From the NCBI GenBank assembly GCA_021234155.1, contig JAJEKV010000050.1, positions 8,796,548-8,860,547 on the forward strand: a stretch of DNA of 64,000 bases. The letters run 5' to 3'. The position numbers and the translations under genes were made by a program. This document shows positions 22,708 to 36,816 of this stretch, piece after piece. The stretch comes from Isoetes taiwanensis (Eukaryota > Streptophyta > Lycopodiopsida > Isoetales > Isoetaceae). The notes beneath the pieces are model-generated. The model made no database searches and was not told the DNA's origin. It saw only the letters and a list, made by a program, of their open reading frames with translations. Each line of letters starts with the position of its first letter. Within the stretch, counting starts at the first letter, position 1.

Positions 22708-25418
22708 GGTCTTGCATAGTTCGGTAGTCGTTTTAGCTTGGAATCTTAGGTTTCTCCATCGTTGGTCTATTGGTACCATTTGTGGTGGTCGCTAATATTT
22801 GGTTGTTTTGCAGAAGTTTTACCTTGGTGGTATTTTGTAAAATCATTTGCCCATGTTTACATGGCTTTGACAAGGTTATATCTCAGTTTGCATTCACATT
22901 TATTATGGCTTGATCTGTTGAAATTCTTTCTACATTGATGTTTGTGAGTTTTAGTTGCATATTTTATGTTGTATTCCTTATGTGACTTGTTACGACCACT
23001 CAGCCATGTGTCCCTTCAATTCTTTTGACTCATTGATTTCTTTCCATTGCTTTTAGTGTTATTGTCTCATGATGTTCTTAGTTGTAGTTTGTTCATTGCC
23101 CAATGCCTGATCGATTCCTCTGGCCCTTGCCTTTCTCGTGGCATTCTAGTTATAGTTTGTTCGGTTGCCCGATCTGTTCCTCTCGCCCTTCAATTTCCGG
23201 AGCGATTTCTATTGTCGTGAGTCCTATTCATTCCACCTCACTCCGTTTAGTTTTATGCAAGTTCCCTTATTGTTACTTCTTCTATCCTGGTTTAGGCACC
23301 CGGAGACCCTTGTCTTTTGCATGCAACATCTATAAGTTCCTTGGATCAATTTATGAACACTAGCACCTTCTTGAGAATGTTGTTTAGGGTCTTAGCCTTA
23401 CGGTTTGACTGTCCACTATCTGATCTCCACATTCTTTACCAAGCTTCCCATAAGTTGTTCATTCTCAGATTTTTTTCTTTCACGTCTAGTTGGTTCTTGC
23501 AGCCATTGGAATTTTTGGCATGGCTTTTATATCCTCGGTATAGGCTATAGGTTGTGCCTATTTTGTGGATGTGTTCAACTTAGGCTTGGCTTCCCTTTGA
23601 GTCGTTTGGCTATTTCAGCATTGCTGTGCCTGTTGTGTCATTTGGTGCTATTGCTCTAGTCTTTTCACTTAGTTGGTGTTGTTCATTATGTTGTTCTCTT
23701 GAGTCTGCTAGCCCTTCTATGTCTATTTCCAGCTATGCCATATTGTTCGATTTATTTCTGTGTTCTGCCTTGCTTTCTGCTTCAAGCGTCTTTGTTCCTT
23801 CAGTTGCCCACTATAGCTTATTACACCTCTCTTCTCGTCGGAATTGCCCCATCTGTCTGGTTGCATCTTGGTGTTCGTTGCTCGTGGGATTCTTATTTTG
23901 TTCGTTCGTCCAATTACGAGTTGTTCCTCTTACCCTTCGGGCTTCGGCAGCCGCCCTCTATGCCTCTCTCTTCCTCACTTCATTTCTCCTGTATGTTCAA
24001 TCTAGTTCTGTTTAGTCGTTCGCTCAGTTTGGGGTGTTCACCAAGTTGTTCCTTTCATTTTGTAGTCCCTTGATGTCATCTTCCATATATGCCAGACAAC
24101 TCTATTTCACTTCTTGGGATTCGTTGTTCCAGTCTCGATAGTTCTGTCTAGTTCTCTATATTGCTTCATTAGTCTCAGGGGTGTCTTATATGTTGTTGCT
24201 ATGCTTGAAAGTTCGCTTGGGACCATTATACATGTATGATTTACATTGGAATTTAATCTTTGTTTTTTTTTTGTGTTTTGTCGTTATGATTTCGCTCGAG
24301 TTTGTTGGTACATTGATTCTTATGTTTTTTGTTCATGTACTCTTTCTGATGGTCGTAGTTTGTTGTGTGTTCGGTGCTTATGTATGTTTGTCTTTTATGC
24401 ATTCCATTTTGCTCCTTAGTCTCGGCTTTCTTATTTGTTAAATCATGGTTGGTTCGTATAATCTTTAATCTGGTGTCATCATGCCTCCATCTCCCCTCCT
24501 AGTATCCCTTGCTAGGTTTTGCATTCGATGGCTAGTTTTTCATCTTCAATATTCTTATCTATTGTCTCGCCTCGGCTCCCTTGGGTTCATCAATCTCATT
24601 CAGCTGTTGTTTCACCTTTGGCGCACCCTGGGTATTGGTTGCTCCTCGTATGTTTTTGACATCCTTTGTTTCTTTGTCGTTCCCTACCAGGTCACTCCAG
24701 TTTTAAGTCATTTCTTCATCACACAATTTTCATAAGTTTTATAGTTGTTTCCCATGATGGCTCTTTCTGCATTTATGCAGCTAAGACAATCGTCTCTACT
24801 CCTTAGTTGCCTGCTATAGCTTATTACATCGTTCTGCTCATCTGGATTGCTCTATTGGTTTGTTTGCTTCTTTGCATTCTTTCCTTCATAGGATTATTAG
24901 TTTGTTCAGTTGTGAGCTTGTTCCTCTTACTCTTCCATGTTCAGTAGCAGGTCTCTATGCCCCATCCCTTCCCCCCAAGTTTTTTCATTTCTCGAGTATT
25001 TTCTATTTAGTGTTGTTTAATATTCACTTAGTTTGGGGTTGTTCATCCGGTTATTTCGATCTATCTATGGTCCCCTAATGTCATCTTCCGATTGTGCCAG
25101 ATAATTCCATTCATTTCCTGGGATTCATTATTCTAGTCTCCATATATTGTCCAGTCCTCTATATTGCTTCATTGGCCTCAAAGTCCCCGATCTTGTATGT
25201 TGTTACTATTCTTGATAGTTCATTTGGGTCCATTATGCATGGATGATATATGTTGGAAATAAGTCTTTGATATTCAGTGTTTGTCATATTGTTTTTCGTT
25301 GTCGTTGTTGGTGCATTGATTCTCCAGTATGTTTTCATGTGCTCGTTGTTGTGGTCGTAGTTTGTAGCTTGTGTTCGGTTTTTGCGCCTTACGTGTTTAA
25401 GCATTCCATTTGCCCCGT
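22708..25418. repeat. T-rich region with a ~1-kb direct repeat
   Basis: The plus strand is strongly T-rich. Segments near 23800-24440 and 24800-25400 are diverged copies shifted by about 1005 bp. Shared words include CTATAGCTTATTACA, GTTTGGGGT, TGATGTCATCTTCC or its near match, TCTATATTGCTTCATT and GGTCGTAGTTTGT. Open frames here are rich in Leu, Phe, Ser and Cys because of base composition. I see no gene. Confidence 0.65.

Positions 25419-25453
<35 letters not shown>
25419..25453 (+). repeat. T-run of about 35 bases at start of long-repeat unit A
   Basis: A long T-run separates T-rich DNA from unit A. Shorter T-runs occupy the same place before the other units. Confidence 0.9.
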
Positions 25454-25454
<1 letters not shown>

Positions 25455-28400
25455 TGGAATGCTAATTGAATGGAATGCATGAACATTGAATATAAGGTTG
25501 TATACTATTTGTACCATATGTATTTGAACATTGTCTCTATATGCATGAAACAGGGCTATATTTTTAGGGAAAATGACATGTGGCCTGTATACTGATCGGT
25601 GTATACGACATATGGCCTTTATGCCCATCTGGTGTAAGCTTCATGCGGTCTATATAATGTTGCTTGAATATTAAGGCTTTTGTTGAATTGTTGGAAAAGC
25701 CAAGATATTTACATGGTATGGAGCACAATATGTGCCAACCATTGTATTAATACTTTCCATTATTTTCACGTGGTAAAATAGTGAAAACCATTGTATTATC
25801 GCGAAGCTCAGAAAACCCTAATGAAGGCAAGAGTTCATTGCAAACCCTAAGCTATGCCTTTCAAGATCATCTTCCTACCTAAAATGACATACGAAGCGCA
25901 CTTGAGCAAATCAATTGGCTATTTTGCAACCAGATCTAAGGGCTATCTTGGTTTCTCCTAAGTAGGCCCCGGCCAGAAGCCGCTCTCAAAAGAAAGGAGG
26001 TCTGAATTTTGCAACCAAAGATATGCATGGCGGCTTTGCATATTGTGTTCGCTGCTAGGAACAATGGTAGCTCCCGAAAAGCATAGATCCAATGTTTGCA
26101 ATGAAGAATGATGTCCAAATCGCTGGAAATTTATTGTATAATATGCGATCAAGCTAGCAATGCAAAAGTGCCGCAATGCAAAAGGTGCAAAGCAGAAGAA
26201 CTCAAAATCTGTGGAAGAACTCAAAACTGCGGGAAGTCCACGGGATGCAAAAAGAGTGCCAATATGGTCGCTACTCCAAGTATAAATCATAATGATGATG
26301 TCGCCAAGACATGAGCAAAACAAGTCCGAGCCATTCGGTATATGAGATTTCTTCGCCTACTTAGCTTCATTCTAAGAATAGAGTAAATTGATTTTTATTC
26401 TATTTGAGCTTCATTCTAAGAATAGAGTAATCTGCACAAAGAAATTCAGTTTGCTTATGCTTGTGGTACACGAATCTAGACACCTAGCGCTTTTTACATC
26501 ATTATTCTTACAATTGTAGACATGATGATGAAGGGTTAATCCGTGGAGCTTAACATGTAATTCGATCGTAGAAAATAAGTTGAACATATTAGCAAGTTAT
26601 TATGCAAGTTATTCGCAAGTTATTATGCGGATATGTACTTTCAATAAGATCTATGAATTTATAATGCTTTATTGAAGTTGCCCTATTAAGTTGGCTTGTT
26701 GGCCTGCTTTTTGGAAGTCTATAGCAGCCTTATGTGGACTAATGTATCAGATCCGAAAGTAATATCTAGATCTCGATATTTGCCTTTATGAAACGTAACA
26801 TGAATCTAGTAATAGAACATTTTTTGGAACATATTCTTAACAACACATTTGTGAGTATTTTTGAGAGCTAATGCTATGAGAAATCAAGAGATCACTTGGG
26901 CCTCCCGGAACAAGTAGAAATGGAGATACTTGTCCGTGACATGTTTGCCTCTAGCATCAAATACGCCTCGCCGGATAGAAAGCCATAGGCATCTTTGTAC
27001 TTCAAAGACATTGCATAATCTGAAGTCGTTGTGAATGAATGCATTTAGACTAAAATAATGAGATCTGTAGGCAAATTATGTGGAAAAATGCAAGATGCAA
27101 TGAGGTGCAAGCATCCCATACAAAGTACCAACGCAAGGTGATGTTACAAAGCCTAGATTTAAGCAGACAATAGCAATATGAAGATGAGCAAGATATGCAA
27201 GTCACTTGTCAAGGACACCAACACAACAAGCATTGGCATTCCAAATCGAGCCCAACAGTTTTTTATGCTTGTACGCTTTTTCAATGCATTTGAGTTGTTT
27301 GGTATAGTAGATATTATCGAAGATGATGCTTTGGAGTCTTTCATTGCATTAAAATAATTTTTTTGAATAATAAATGGTCCGTATTATAGGCCTTAAATGT
27401 GCCTTAAAGCCCGCTTGCATGTCCTTTTATGAGGGATGCATTGTTTAAACTTAGATGATTATGGTCGTAAGCCTTGCTCCGAAAACATACACGCTTCTAA
27501 GCAAGATATGATCCATTACCATTGACATGGTAACGGATCAGAAGTCAATTTGAAACTCAATATATCTAGATCTACATATGCCGCATGTTAAGGCTCTCTA
27601 CATAGGTCCATGGAATTGAATAAAATCCATAAGTTTAAAAAAAATAAGATGTAGACATAAACTCAAATGTTTTCGCCACAAAATAAAAGGAAAATTCGTG
27701 GTATATGTGTAGCTAAATCGAGGTCTAGGCATGGGATTAACCACTCGCTTTGCCAAGTTAGGAAGGCTCGCATTCCATATTGCTTCGCGGATGAGAATAT
27801 TGTTTTGCAAAATGCCAATGGTTGTTCGTGCCGTGGTTCTAAAGGCTAGTAGACGCTGCTCTAGAGAGAATCTTTCTCTCGCATCGAGCCATGAGATAAT
27901 AATAGGTTGATTCGTAGCATATAGCTTCGTTAAAACCAAGTTAAATACATCCGCTTGTTTAGAGCATCTTGCCCGCTTTGACATTATGTCCTTGCAGCCT
28001 AAGTCTAGCCTAGACTATGATTACATGGACTTGATGATTGCTTGATGATTCTAATCATAAACAATGAGTTGAACATAAGCTCTTTTGATGGCATTACTAC
28101 TATTTTGAGTTGTGACATAGAGTACTGCATTACGTGGGTCACAAAGGTCCCTTGATTGGCTAACATTATATGCTTTGTTGTATATGGTCGAGTATATATA
28201 TTTGCCTTGCAGAATTTGAAAGCATAAAATTTTAGAACTATTTCCAGATTATCATTTTTATGGAGGATATGGAGTATAAACCATGGGAAAATGCAGGCTT
28301 CGATATATCTCTATAAAAGCTTACATATTTATGCTGGTCCAATAAGCTACATATCTTTAGAACAGGGTGACCTTGGGGAAAGAAGAAAAGCACTGTGAAC

Positions 28401-29343
28401 ATTTCTATATTGTTGATGCAAAGATCATACTTTGTGCAGATGGCGATGTATGGCTTGGGTACACCAGGGTTTATCTGGAATGAACTTTCCGACTTAGAGT
28501 TATCTATCCGAATGCCTCTAGTAACATGCATGCTTAGAATTATGGATGCTTAGAGTAGAATCAAGAAATGGGCTTCCACCTTCTCATATACGGAAATAAT
28601 CTCTTTATAGCATGCATGCTAGGTATAATAGAGGAGACCTTGTGACAATTGTGGGTAGGAAGAATGATGCTTCGCACCTTGGCATAAGCCGTTGAGAAGC
28701 ATTTAATAAGTATTAAGCTTTGCATACCGATAAAAGTTGCTTGTAGGCTAATCTTTTAGGGCGCAGTAATTTACACATTCTCTCGCTTGATAAATTGACC
28801 ATCTATTGTATTTGTATTAACATGCAAGGTGAAGGGCGATAAGCCCAAGGAACTGTGAGCTTACCCTGTTAGTGACTTAGGCTCTTACCCTTCTTAGGCT
28901 AACTGTCCTCCGGTTTCACCGCAGTAACGGGATTTCTTGCTCCCCGTATGTTTTTCCATTCATTCAAGTTGGAGAAGCTACAAGACGTGATGACATTGAA
29001 CTCACATTTTTGACAAGGCTACTTGAGCTATATGGTGTTGATTTAAAAGACAAGTGATATTCTAAACTTCATGTTCAATCTTATGTTGTTTTTGAGTCAA
29101 TTCTCAATTCTTCTAGGGGTAAATATGATGTATTGACAAGAAAATTAATTGGATTGACAAGAGGAAATTTTTATTTATAAGAGAATCTGTAATTTCTTTT
29201 GCTTTGATTAATGTTAACCATTTTAAGGCTTAAGTCAAATTTACACTGTTTTGGCTTAAGGTCGATATTGGCCTAAGTGGTCTTTGCAAAAGTCCATGGA
29301 AGGTAAAAGTCCCATGAACAGATTTTTAAAAGGTTTTTTTTTT
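25454..29343. repeat. Long repeat family, unit A (3.9 kb)
   Basis: It starts GTGGAATGCTAATTGAATGG and ends with CTTTGCAAAAGTCCATGGA, GGTAAAAGTC and a T-run. Unit B at 29850 is homologous along almost its whole length. No protein domain is recognisable. Open frames differ between copies, so a conserved product is unlikely. A non-autonomous element or decayed large retroelement is possible. Confidence 0.8.
28824..28942. other. Conserved structured segment in unit A
   Basis: GCAAGGTGAAGGGCGATAAG followed by CCCAAGG opens a ~120-base block that is the best conserved part among units A, B, C and the 43-kb copy. GGGC-GATAA-GCCC (28834-28846) forms a hairpin, and CAAGGAA can pair with TTTCTTG near the block end. 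Confidence 0.55.
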
Positions 29344-29835
29344 CATTAACTCCGCTCTAGTTATACTAGGGGCCTTAAAATGGTTAAAAAAATACGTGTA
29401 TATGATTTGTTACTAATACATTTTGAATATTTATAGAAATTGGCATGGGCTGGAAATGATGACTATAATTCGGGACGATTACCGCTAAGGCGCCATATAA
29501 CCCGCACAAAAAATTACAAATGAGTTTTCCTCTTAACATGCATCACAACGAAGGAAATTCATTCAAATAAAGGTAACATAACATTTGTTGTTGATATAAT
29601 CGTGCCAATAAAGCTTAACATGGAAGCCGGATCATAGCCCGAGTTTTGGCTCTTTTAAACTAGTCTTTTGGCATTGGCCCGTGCTAGGAAGAATCTATTT
29701 GCCATTTGGCTCTCTGCAATAAAAAATAATTAAGCAATATGGGTAGGGTAGGGCTTTGGCAACAAGGTCCTACTCTCCTTGTTGCTAACTTCATTTACGA
29801 CTATGGCCCACCCCGACCTACGGTGGGAGGCGCGT
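29344..29835. other. Spacer between units A and B
   Basis: About 490 bp not shared with the units. It contains CCGACCTACGGTGGGAGGCG near 29815. No gene is recognised. Confidence 0.5.
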
Positions 29836-32800
29836 TTTTTTTTTATTATGTGGAATGCTAATTGAATGGAATGCATGAACATTGAATATAAGGTTGTATA
29901 CTATTTGTACCATATGTATTTGAACATTGTCTCTATATGCATGAAACAGGGCTATATTTTTAGGGAAAATGACATGTGGCCTGTATAATTGATCGGTGTA
30001 TACGACATATGGCCTTTATGCCCATCCGGTGTAAGCTTCATGCGGTCTATATAATGTTGCTTGAATATTAAGGCTTTTGTTGGATTGTTGGAAAAAGCCA
30101 AGATATTTACGTGGTATGGAGCACAATATGTGCCAACCATTGTATTAATACTTTCCATTATTTTCACGTGGTAAAATAGTGAAAACCATTGTATTATCGA
30201 GAAGCTCAGAAAACCCTAATGAAGGCAAGAGTTCATTGCAAACCCTAAGCTATGCCTTTCGGCATCTTCCCACGGCAGCGACATGAAGCAGACCAGAGCA
30301 AATCAATTGGCTATTTTGCAAACCAGATCTAAGGGCTATCTTGGTTTCTCCTAAGTAGGCCCTCTGCCAGAAGTCGCTTCTCAAAAGAAAGGAGGTCCGA
30401 ATTTTGCAACCAGCATATGCATGGCGGCTTTGCATATTGTGTTCGTTGCTAGGAACAATGGTAGCTCCCGAACAAGCATAGATCCAATGTTTGCAATGAA
30501 GAATGATGTCCAAATCGTGGAAATTTATTGTATAATATGCAGATCAAGCTAGCAATGCAAAAGTGCTGCAATGCAAAAGGTGCAGCAGAAGAACTCAAAA
30601 TCTGTGGAAGAACTCAAAAATGTGGAAGTCCGTGGATGCAAAAAAGAGTGCCGAATATGGCTGCTACTCCAAGTATAAATCATAATGATGATGTTTGCTC
30701 AAGACATGAGCAAAACAAGTCCGAGCCATTCGTATATGAGATTTCTTCGTCTACTTAGCTTCATTCTAAGAATAGAGTAAATTGATTTTTTATTCTATTT
30801 GAGCTTCATTCTAAGAATAGAGTAATCTGTACAGTGAAATTCAGTTTGCTTATGCTTGTGGTACACGAATCTAGACACCTAGCGGTTTTACATCATTATT
30901 CTTACAAAGTAGACATGATGATGAAGGGTTAATCCGCGGAGCTTAACATGTAATTCTGATCGTGAAAAATAAGTTGAACATATTAGCAAGTTATTATGCA
31001 AGTTATTCGCAAGTTATTATGCAGATATGTACTTTCAATAAGATCTATGAATTTATAATGCTTTATTGAAGGTTGCCCTATTAAGTTGGCTTGTTGGCCT
31101 GTTTTGGAAGTCTATAGCAGCTTATGTGGACTAATGTATCAGATCTGAAAGCAGAATATCTAGATCTCGATATTTTGCCTTTATGAAACGTAACATGAAT
31201 CTAGTAATAGAACATTTTTGGAACATATTCTTAACAACACATTTGTGAGTATTTTTGAGAGCTAATGCTATGAGAAATCAAGAGATCAGTTGGGCCTCCC
31301 GAACAAGTAGAAATGGAGATACTTGTCCGTGACATGCTGGCCTCTAGCATCAAATACGCCTGCAAGGATAGAAAGCCATAGGCATCTTTGTACTTCAAGA
31401 CATTGCATAATTCTGAAGTCGGCTGTGTGAATGAATGCATTTAGACTAAAATAATGAGATCCGTGGCAAATTATGTGGAAAAATGCAAGATGCAATGAGG
31501 TGCAAGCATCCCATACAAAGCAGCTGCAAGGTGATGTTACAAAGCCCGGATTTAAGCAGACAATAGCAATATGAAGATGAGCAAGATATGCGAAGTCACT
31601 TGTCAAGGACACCAACACAACAAGCATTGGCATTCCAAATCGAGCCCAACAGGTTTTTATGCTTGTACAGTTTTTCAATGCATTTGAGTTGTTTGGTATA
31701 GTAGATATTATCAGCATGATGCTTTGGAGTCTTTCATTGCATTAAAATAATTTTTGAATAATAAATGGGTCTGTACATAGGCCTTAAATGTGCCTTAAGC
31801 CCTCGCCGCATGTCCTTTTATGAGGGATGCATTGTTTAAACTTAGATGATTATGGCTGTAAGCCTTGCTCCAGAAACATACACAGTTCTAAGCAAGATTA
31901 TGATCCATTACTGATTGACATGGTAACAGATCAGTAGTCACCGTAAAACTCAATATATCTAGATCTACATATGCGCATGTTAAGGCTCTCTACATAGGTC
32001 CATGGAATTGAATAAAATCCATAAGTTTAAAAAAAAAATAAGATGTAGACATAAACTGAAATGTTTTCGCCACAAAATAAAAGGAAAATTCAGGGTATAT
32101 GTGTAGCTAAATCTGAGGTCTAGGCATGGGATTAACCACTCTGCTTTGCCAAGTTAGGAAGGCTCGATTCCATATTGCTTCCCGGTGATGAGAATATTGT
32201 TTTGCAAAATGCCAATGGTTGTTCAGGCCGCGGCTCTAAAGGCTAGTAGACGTTGCTCTAGAGAGAATCTTTCTCTGCATGCCGAGCCATGAGATAATAA
32301 TAGGTTGATTCAGAGCATATAGCTTCTGTTAAACCAAGTTAAATACATCTGCTTGTTTAGAGCATCTTGCTCAGGTTTGACATTATGTCCTTTTTGCAGT
32401 CTAAGTCTAGCCTAGACTATGATTACATGGACTTGATGATTGCTTGATGATTCTAATCATAAACAATGAGTTGAACATAAGCTCTTTTGATGGCATTACT
32501 ACTATTTTGAGTTGTGACATAGAGTAATCGCATTACAGGGGGGTACAAAGTCCCTTGATTGGCTACTGATTATATGTTTGTTGTATATGGTCTGAGTATA
32601 TATATTTGCCTTGCAGAATTTGAAAGCATAAAAATTTTAGAACTATTTCAGATTATCATTTTTATGGAGGATATGGAGTATAAACCATGGGAAAATGCAA
32701 AGCTTCTGATATATCTCTATAAAAGCTTACATATTTATGCTGGTCCAATAAGCTACATATCTTTAGAACAGGTGACCTTGGGGAAAGAAGAAAAGTACTA

Positions 32801-33756
32801 TGAACATTTCTATATTGTTGATGCAAAGATCATACTTTGTGCGATGGCGCATGCATGGCTTGGGTACACCGTGGTTTATCTGAAATGAACTTTCCGGACT
32901 TAGAGTTATCTATCCGAATGCCTCTAGTAACATGCATGCTTAGAATTATGGATGCTTAGAGTAGAATCAAGAAATGGGCTTCCGGACCTTCTCATATAAT
33001 GGAAATAATCTCTTTATAGCATGCATGCTAGGTATAATAGAGGAGACCTTGTGACAATTGTGGGTAGGAAGAATGATGCTTCAGACCTTGGCATAAGCCG
33101 GTTGAGAAGCATTTAATAAGTATTAAGCTTGCATACCGATAAAAGTTGCTTGTAGGCTAATCTTTTAGGGCGAGTAATTTACACATTCTCTCGCTTGATA
33201 AATTGACCATCTATTGTATTTGTATTAACATGCAAGGTGAAGGGCGATAAGCCCAAGGAACTGTAGCTTACCTGTTAGTGACTTAGGCTCTTACCCTTCT
33301 TAGGCTAACTGTCCTCCTCGGTTTCACCGGGCAGTAACGGGATTTCTTTTGCTCCCCGTGTATGTTTTTCCATTCATTCAAGTTGGAGAAGCTACAAGAC
33401 GTGATGACATTGAACTCACATTTTTTGACAAGGCTACTTGAGCTATATGGTGTTGATTTAAAAGACAAGTGATATTCTAAACTTCATGTTCAATCTTATG
33501 TTGTTTTTGAGTCAATTCTGAATTCTTCTAGGGGTGAATATGATGTATTGGACAAGAAAAATTAATTGGATTGACAAGAGGAAATTTTTATTTATAAGAG
33601 AACTGTAATTTCTTTTGCTTTGATTAATGTTAACCATTTTAAGGCTTAAGTCAAATTTACACCTGTTTTGGCTTAAGGCCGCATATATTGGCGGAAGTGT
33701 CTTTGCAAAAGTCCATGGAAGGTAAAAAGTCTGCTTGAATGTAATTTAAAAAGTTT
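29836..33756. repeat. Long repeat family, unit B (3.9 kb)
   Basis: Near-identical to unit A in direct orientation, beginning after TTTTTTTTTTATTATG. Many differences from unit A are single-base losses at CTG or CAG trinucleotides, giving CG. It carries the conserved hairpin at 33242-33254 and ends at a T-run that also opens unit C. Confidence 0.8.
33232..33355. other. Conserved structured segment in unit B
   Basis: Same block as in unit A, with the GGGC-GATAA-GCCC hairpin at 33242-33254 and TTTCTTTTGCTCC at the end. Confidence 0.55.
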
Positions 33757-36283
33757 TTTTTTTTTTTTTTTTTAAAGTAATGATGGAATGCTTTTACACT
33801 TTGATACACCTGATAAACCTTTATTGGTTCATCAAACTTAATACAAGATATCATAGTAATGGTATGAGTATGGTGTTGGGATTTTATGGTTCCATGGCAT
33901 TTTAGCTTGACCTTTATTGGCTTCACCGGTTTAAGCTAGAAAAATTACGATCGCTGCATAAGAATAATGGGCAAATATATTTAATGATAATGGAATTACA
34001 TTATTGCAGTATAATAGATGTTTTGAGCCTCTAAAGATGTCCAAAGGTACAGAACTCAATGAGGATAAAATGAGTACATGCCCAATGGATATGGATTTCT
34101 ACATACGCTTCTCAATTTAAGGCTAGAATGCAAATGAGGTAAGCAAAATTATCACTCTGCTTTTAAGATGTGTTATAAGACAAAATAGTGGAAGCAAAAC
34201 TCATGGTCACATGGCTCTAGATATGGCTTGTAATAATAATATACTTGAAATGAGTTCAAGTTAGCACATGTTGAAGACCACACTTACAACTTGGATTCTA
34301 AAATGCATTGCTCTATGGTTTTGGAGAAATGTAAGACCTTTATGAGCTTATGACTCTATGACTTGAAATAAATAAGGTCCTTGAATTAGCTACATGTTCT
34401 GTCACATGGTAGGTTCTCATGGTAGGTTCTTAGATACACCTTGAGATCCGACTAAGGCTTGAGGGTTCCGAAAAAGTAATAGCTTAAGGCCTTATGGCAT
34501 GAAATAAAAAGATAGGTCCGAAAGAAGTTCGGACTCAAGACAGATGGAAATATACACATATGGAGGTCCAACTCTAAGGTAACTACAAACCGGTATAAAT
34601 TTGCAGCCATTGGCTTGAAAGAAAAAAGAAAAATATGGCATGCACCTAGAAGATAGCTTTTTCGACTTTTATAATGCATGTTACTTAATTGAAGATGAAA
34701 ATTAGGGCTTGGCTTAGAAAAGCAACGAATTAGGGTTGTGAAAACTTGCTTTACGACCTATCTCACGAGATAAAACCGAAATGCAAGAGCATTCAAGCGA
34801 AAGCGCGAAGGCCAAAATGCGTGAAGGAGAGCTTTGTAGCCATCATGCAAAGATACCCTTTGATGCCGCATTCGCACATGGTCAACTTTCTTCGGATCAA
34901 GAGGCAAGGATTAGTATTTGCCAGATTTTGTCTACGGGTTGAAAAGAAGACTGCTGAACATCTCATAAGCAATTCTTGATAATTCTTTTGGCACCTGAAC
35001 AACTTAGGCATGATGGCCCACGAAAATTATCCGGATAAATCTAATGTTGAAAATCACGGAGCATTAGGTCGAGTTTTCCTCAAATTCAACAAAAGTTACA
35101 CTTCTGTTATAATAGTTTTGGATTTTATGCATTGGAATTGTATGTGGATCATTTTATTTCTACATGTAAGAAATGATTGTCTTCATAGCTAATGTAGCGA
35201 GATCCATTTGACATGAAGTCTAGATCTTATAGGCATAATTTGGATGTCTTGCTTTTTGATTAATAACTAGTTGTACGCTTAAAGCATAAGGCGAAGTTCC
35301 GCAGATCCGAGATAGGCAGTGTCCCAAGATAGCATTATGTACACTTAAGATTTTGCCTAGTTCTAAATATAAGGTCAGAGTGAACAAGAAGAACTGGGAT
35401 CGCACATCTCGGAATCTACCACCGCAAAAGTGAACCCATCAAGCTATTTATTCATTTTGTTAATTATTGCCGCATTGGTAACAGTTATGGATGGGCTTTG
35501 CACATCGTCACAGTCAGCTGGTAAAATTGGATGATGGGCTTCAAATTAGCTTCCGATGCATCAAAACTCTTCCTGAGTTACAAATGCATTAATTTCTTCT
35601 TCCGGATTTGTAGCCGTGCAAATTTTCTACTTGTATTTGCATGCCAAGAGCTAGAGAAGATGCCTTTCCAGTTGCATTCCAAAGATAAAGCATACATTGC
35701 CAACAATATCAACAAGACGGACATGGAGTCGGATCTCCCTCACAAAATCGAGCCCAACAGTGAAACTTCTTGATTATATTCTTTACGTGACAAATGCATT
35801 TGGCCGAAGCTTGCTCCAAATCATAAACAGTTTTTATATTACAAATCTAGAGGTCTTTAGTAGGTCTCTACAATATTTATTGCATGTCTTTTGATTATGC
35901 CTTATGCATTATGGTCGTTCACGCTAGATGTATAAATGCTTTAAAAAATGACTTAAAATGGGCCTTGTATCACGATGTAGATGTGATTGTTTATCTCTTG
36001 CTGCTTCAATAAATATGCAATATATTTGCTCATGAATATGCTTAGTGATACTACTAGAGTCAACAAGTAGACTAGCATTTGCTCTTGCCTAAACCATTAG
36101 GCTCCTACCTCAAAAGTTCGTATGTATGGTGTGCGGATCGGAAAAGACATGGAGCTTCACAAGTGGGTAAAATATCGCTAAAATGAAACTATCATGTTTT
36201 ATTATTTTGAGATGCAGAACAACACATGTGTACATTCTTTGTTTTGCATCCTAACACATCTAATGCCCATTTGGGAAACTTCT

Positions 36284-36406
36284 TGCAAGGTGAAGGGTGA
36301 TAAACCCAAGAAGTTCATTGCTTACCCGTTAGTAGCCAGGCTTTTACCCATTCTTGGCTAACCGTCCTCCTCCGTTTCTACATCGCAGTAACCGAACTTC
36401 TTGCTC
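36284..36406. other. Conserved structured segment in unit C
   Basis: The hairpin reads GGGT-GATAA-ACCC (36295-36307), a compensatory change relative to GGGC/GCCC. CAAGAAGTTC (36307-36316) pairs with GAACTTCTTG near 36394. Both pairings are kept despite sequence change. Confidence 0.6.
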
Positions 36407-36790
36407 TTTTGTTTTGAAGTTGTGATAAATAAAGTGCGATATCATGCAAATTTCGCGTACAATGAAACTTGTAATGGAATTTCTTCCCTCCGTTATTTCA
36501 ATTCTACAAGACATGACAAAGAAGTGATAGAAAGATGAGTTAAAAGTTTAAAACATGATTTTACTTCAATGTTAAATCAAAAATTTCTACACTTTCTATA
36601 TTGGAAAGAGTTTTTCTATCTTTAGGATGCTATCTGATGAGTTCTAATATTGATAATTCAGTTTGAGATGGATGTTATCAATAAAAGCTTTGGCTGAAAT
36701 TTTGTTTTAGGATATGGAATAAATGGTTTTGGCGTACATTTTTGAAGTATGAGAATCTTTAGTAGATAAATCAAATTGTAACCATATTAA

Positions 36791-36816
36791 GAATAGAATA
36801 GAATAGAATAGAATAG
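36791..36816 (+). repeat. (GAATA)5 microsatellite
   Basis: Five GAATA units sit at the left edge of a segment not shared with units A and B. Confidence 0.9.

Noticed and set aside
23405-24735. Possible polytopic membrane proteins
   Set aside because: Hydrophobic content follows from T-rich sequence. The frames overlap each other and are not conserved between the two ~1-kb repeat copies.
32559-32888. 109-codon plus-strand frame in unit B
   Set aside because: The matching part of unit A is broken by indels. Some may be sequencing errors, but no domain is recognisable.
36638-36680. Hammerhead ribozyme (CTGATGAG motif)
   Set aside because: The CTGATGA box occurs, but the required GAAA box and flanking stems were not found.
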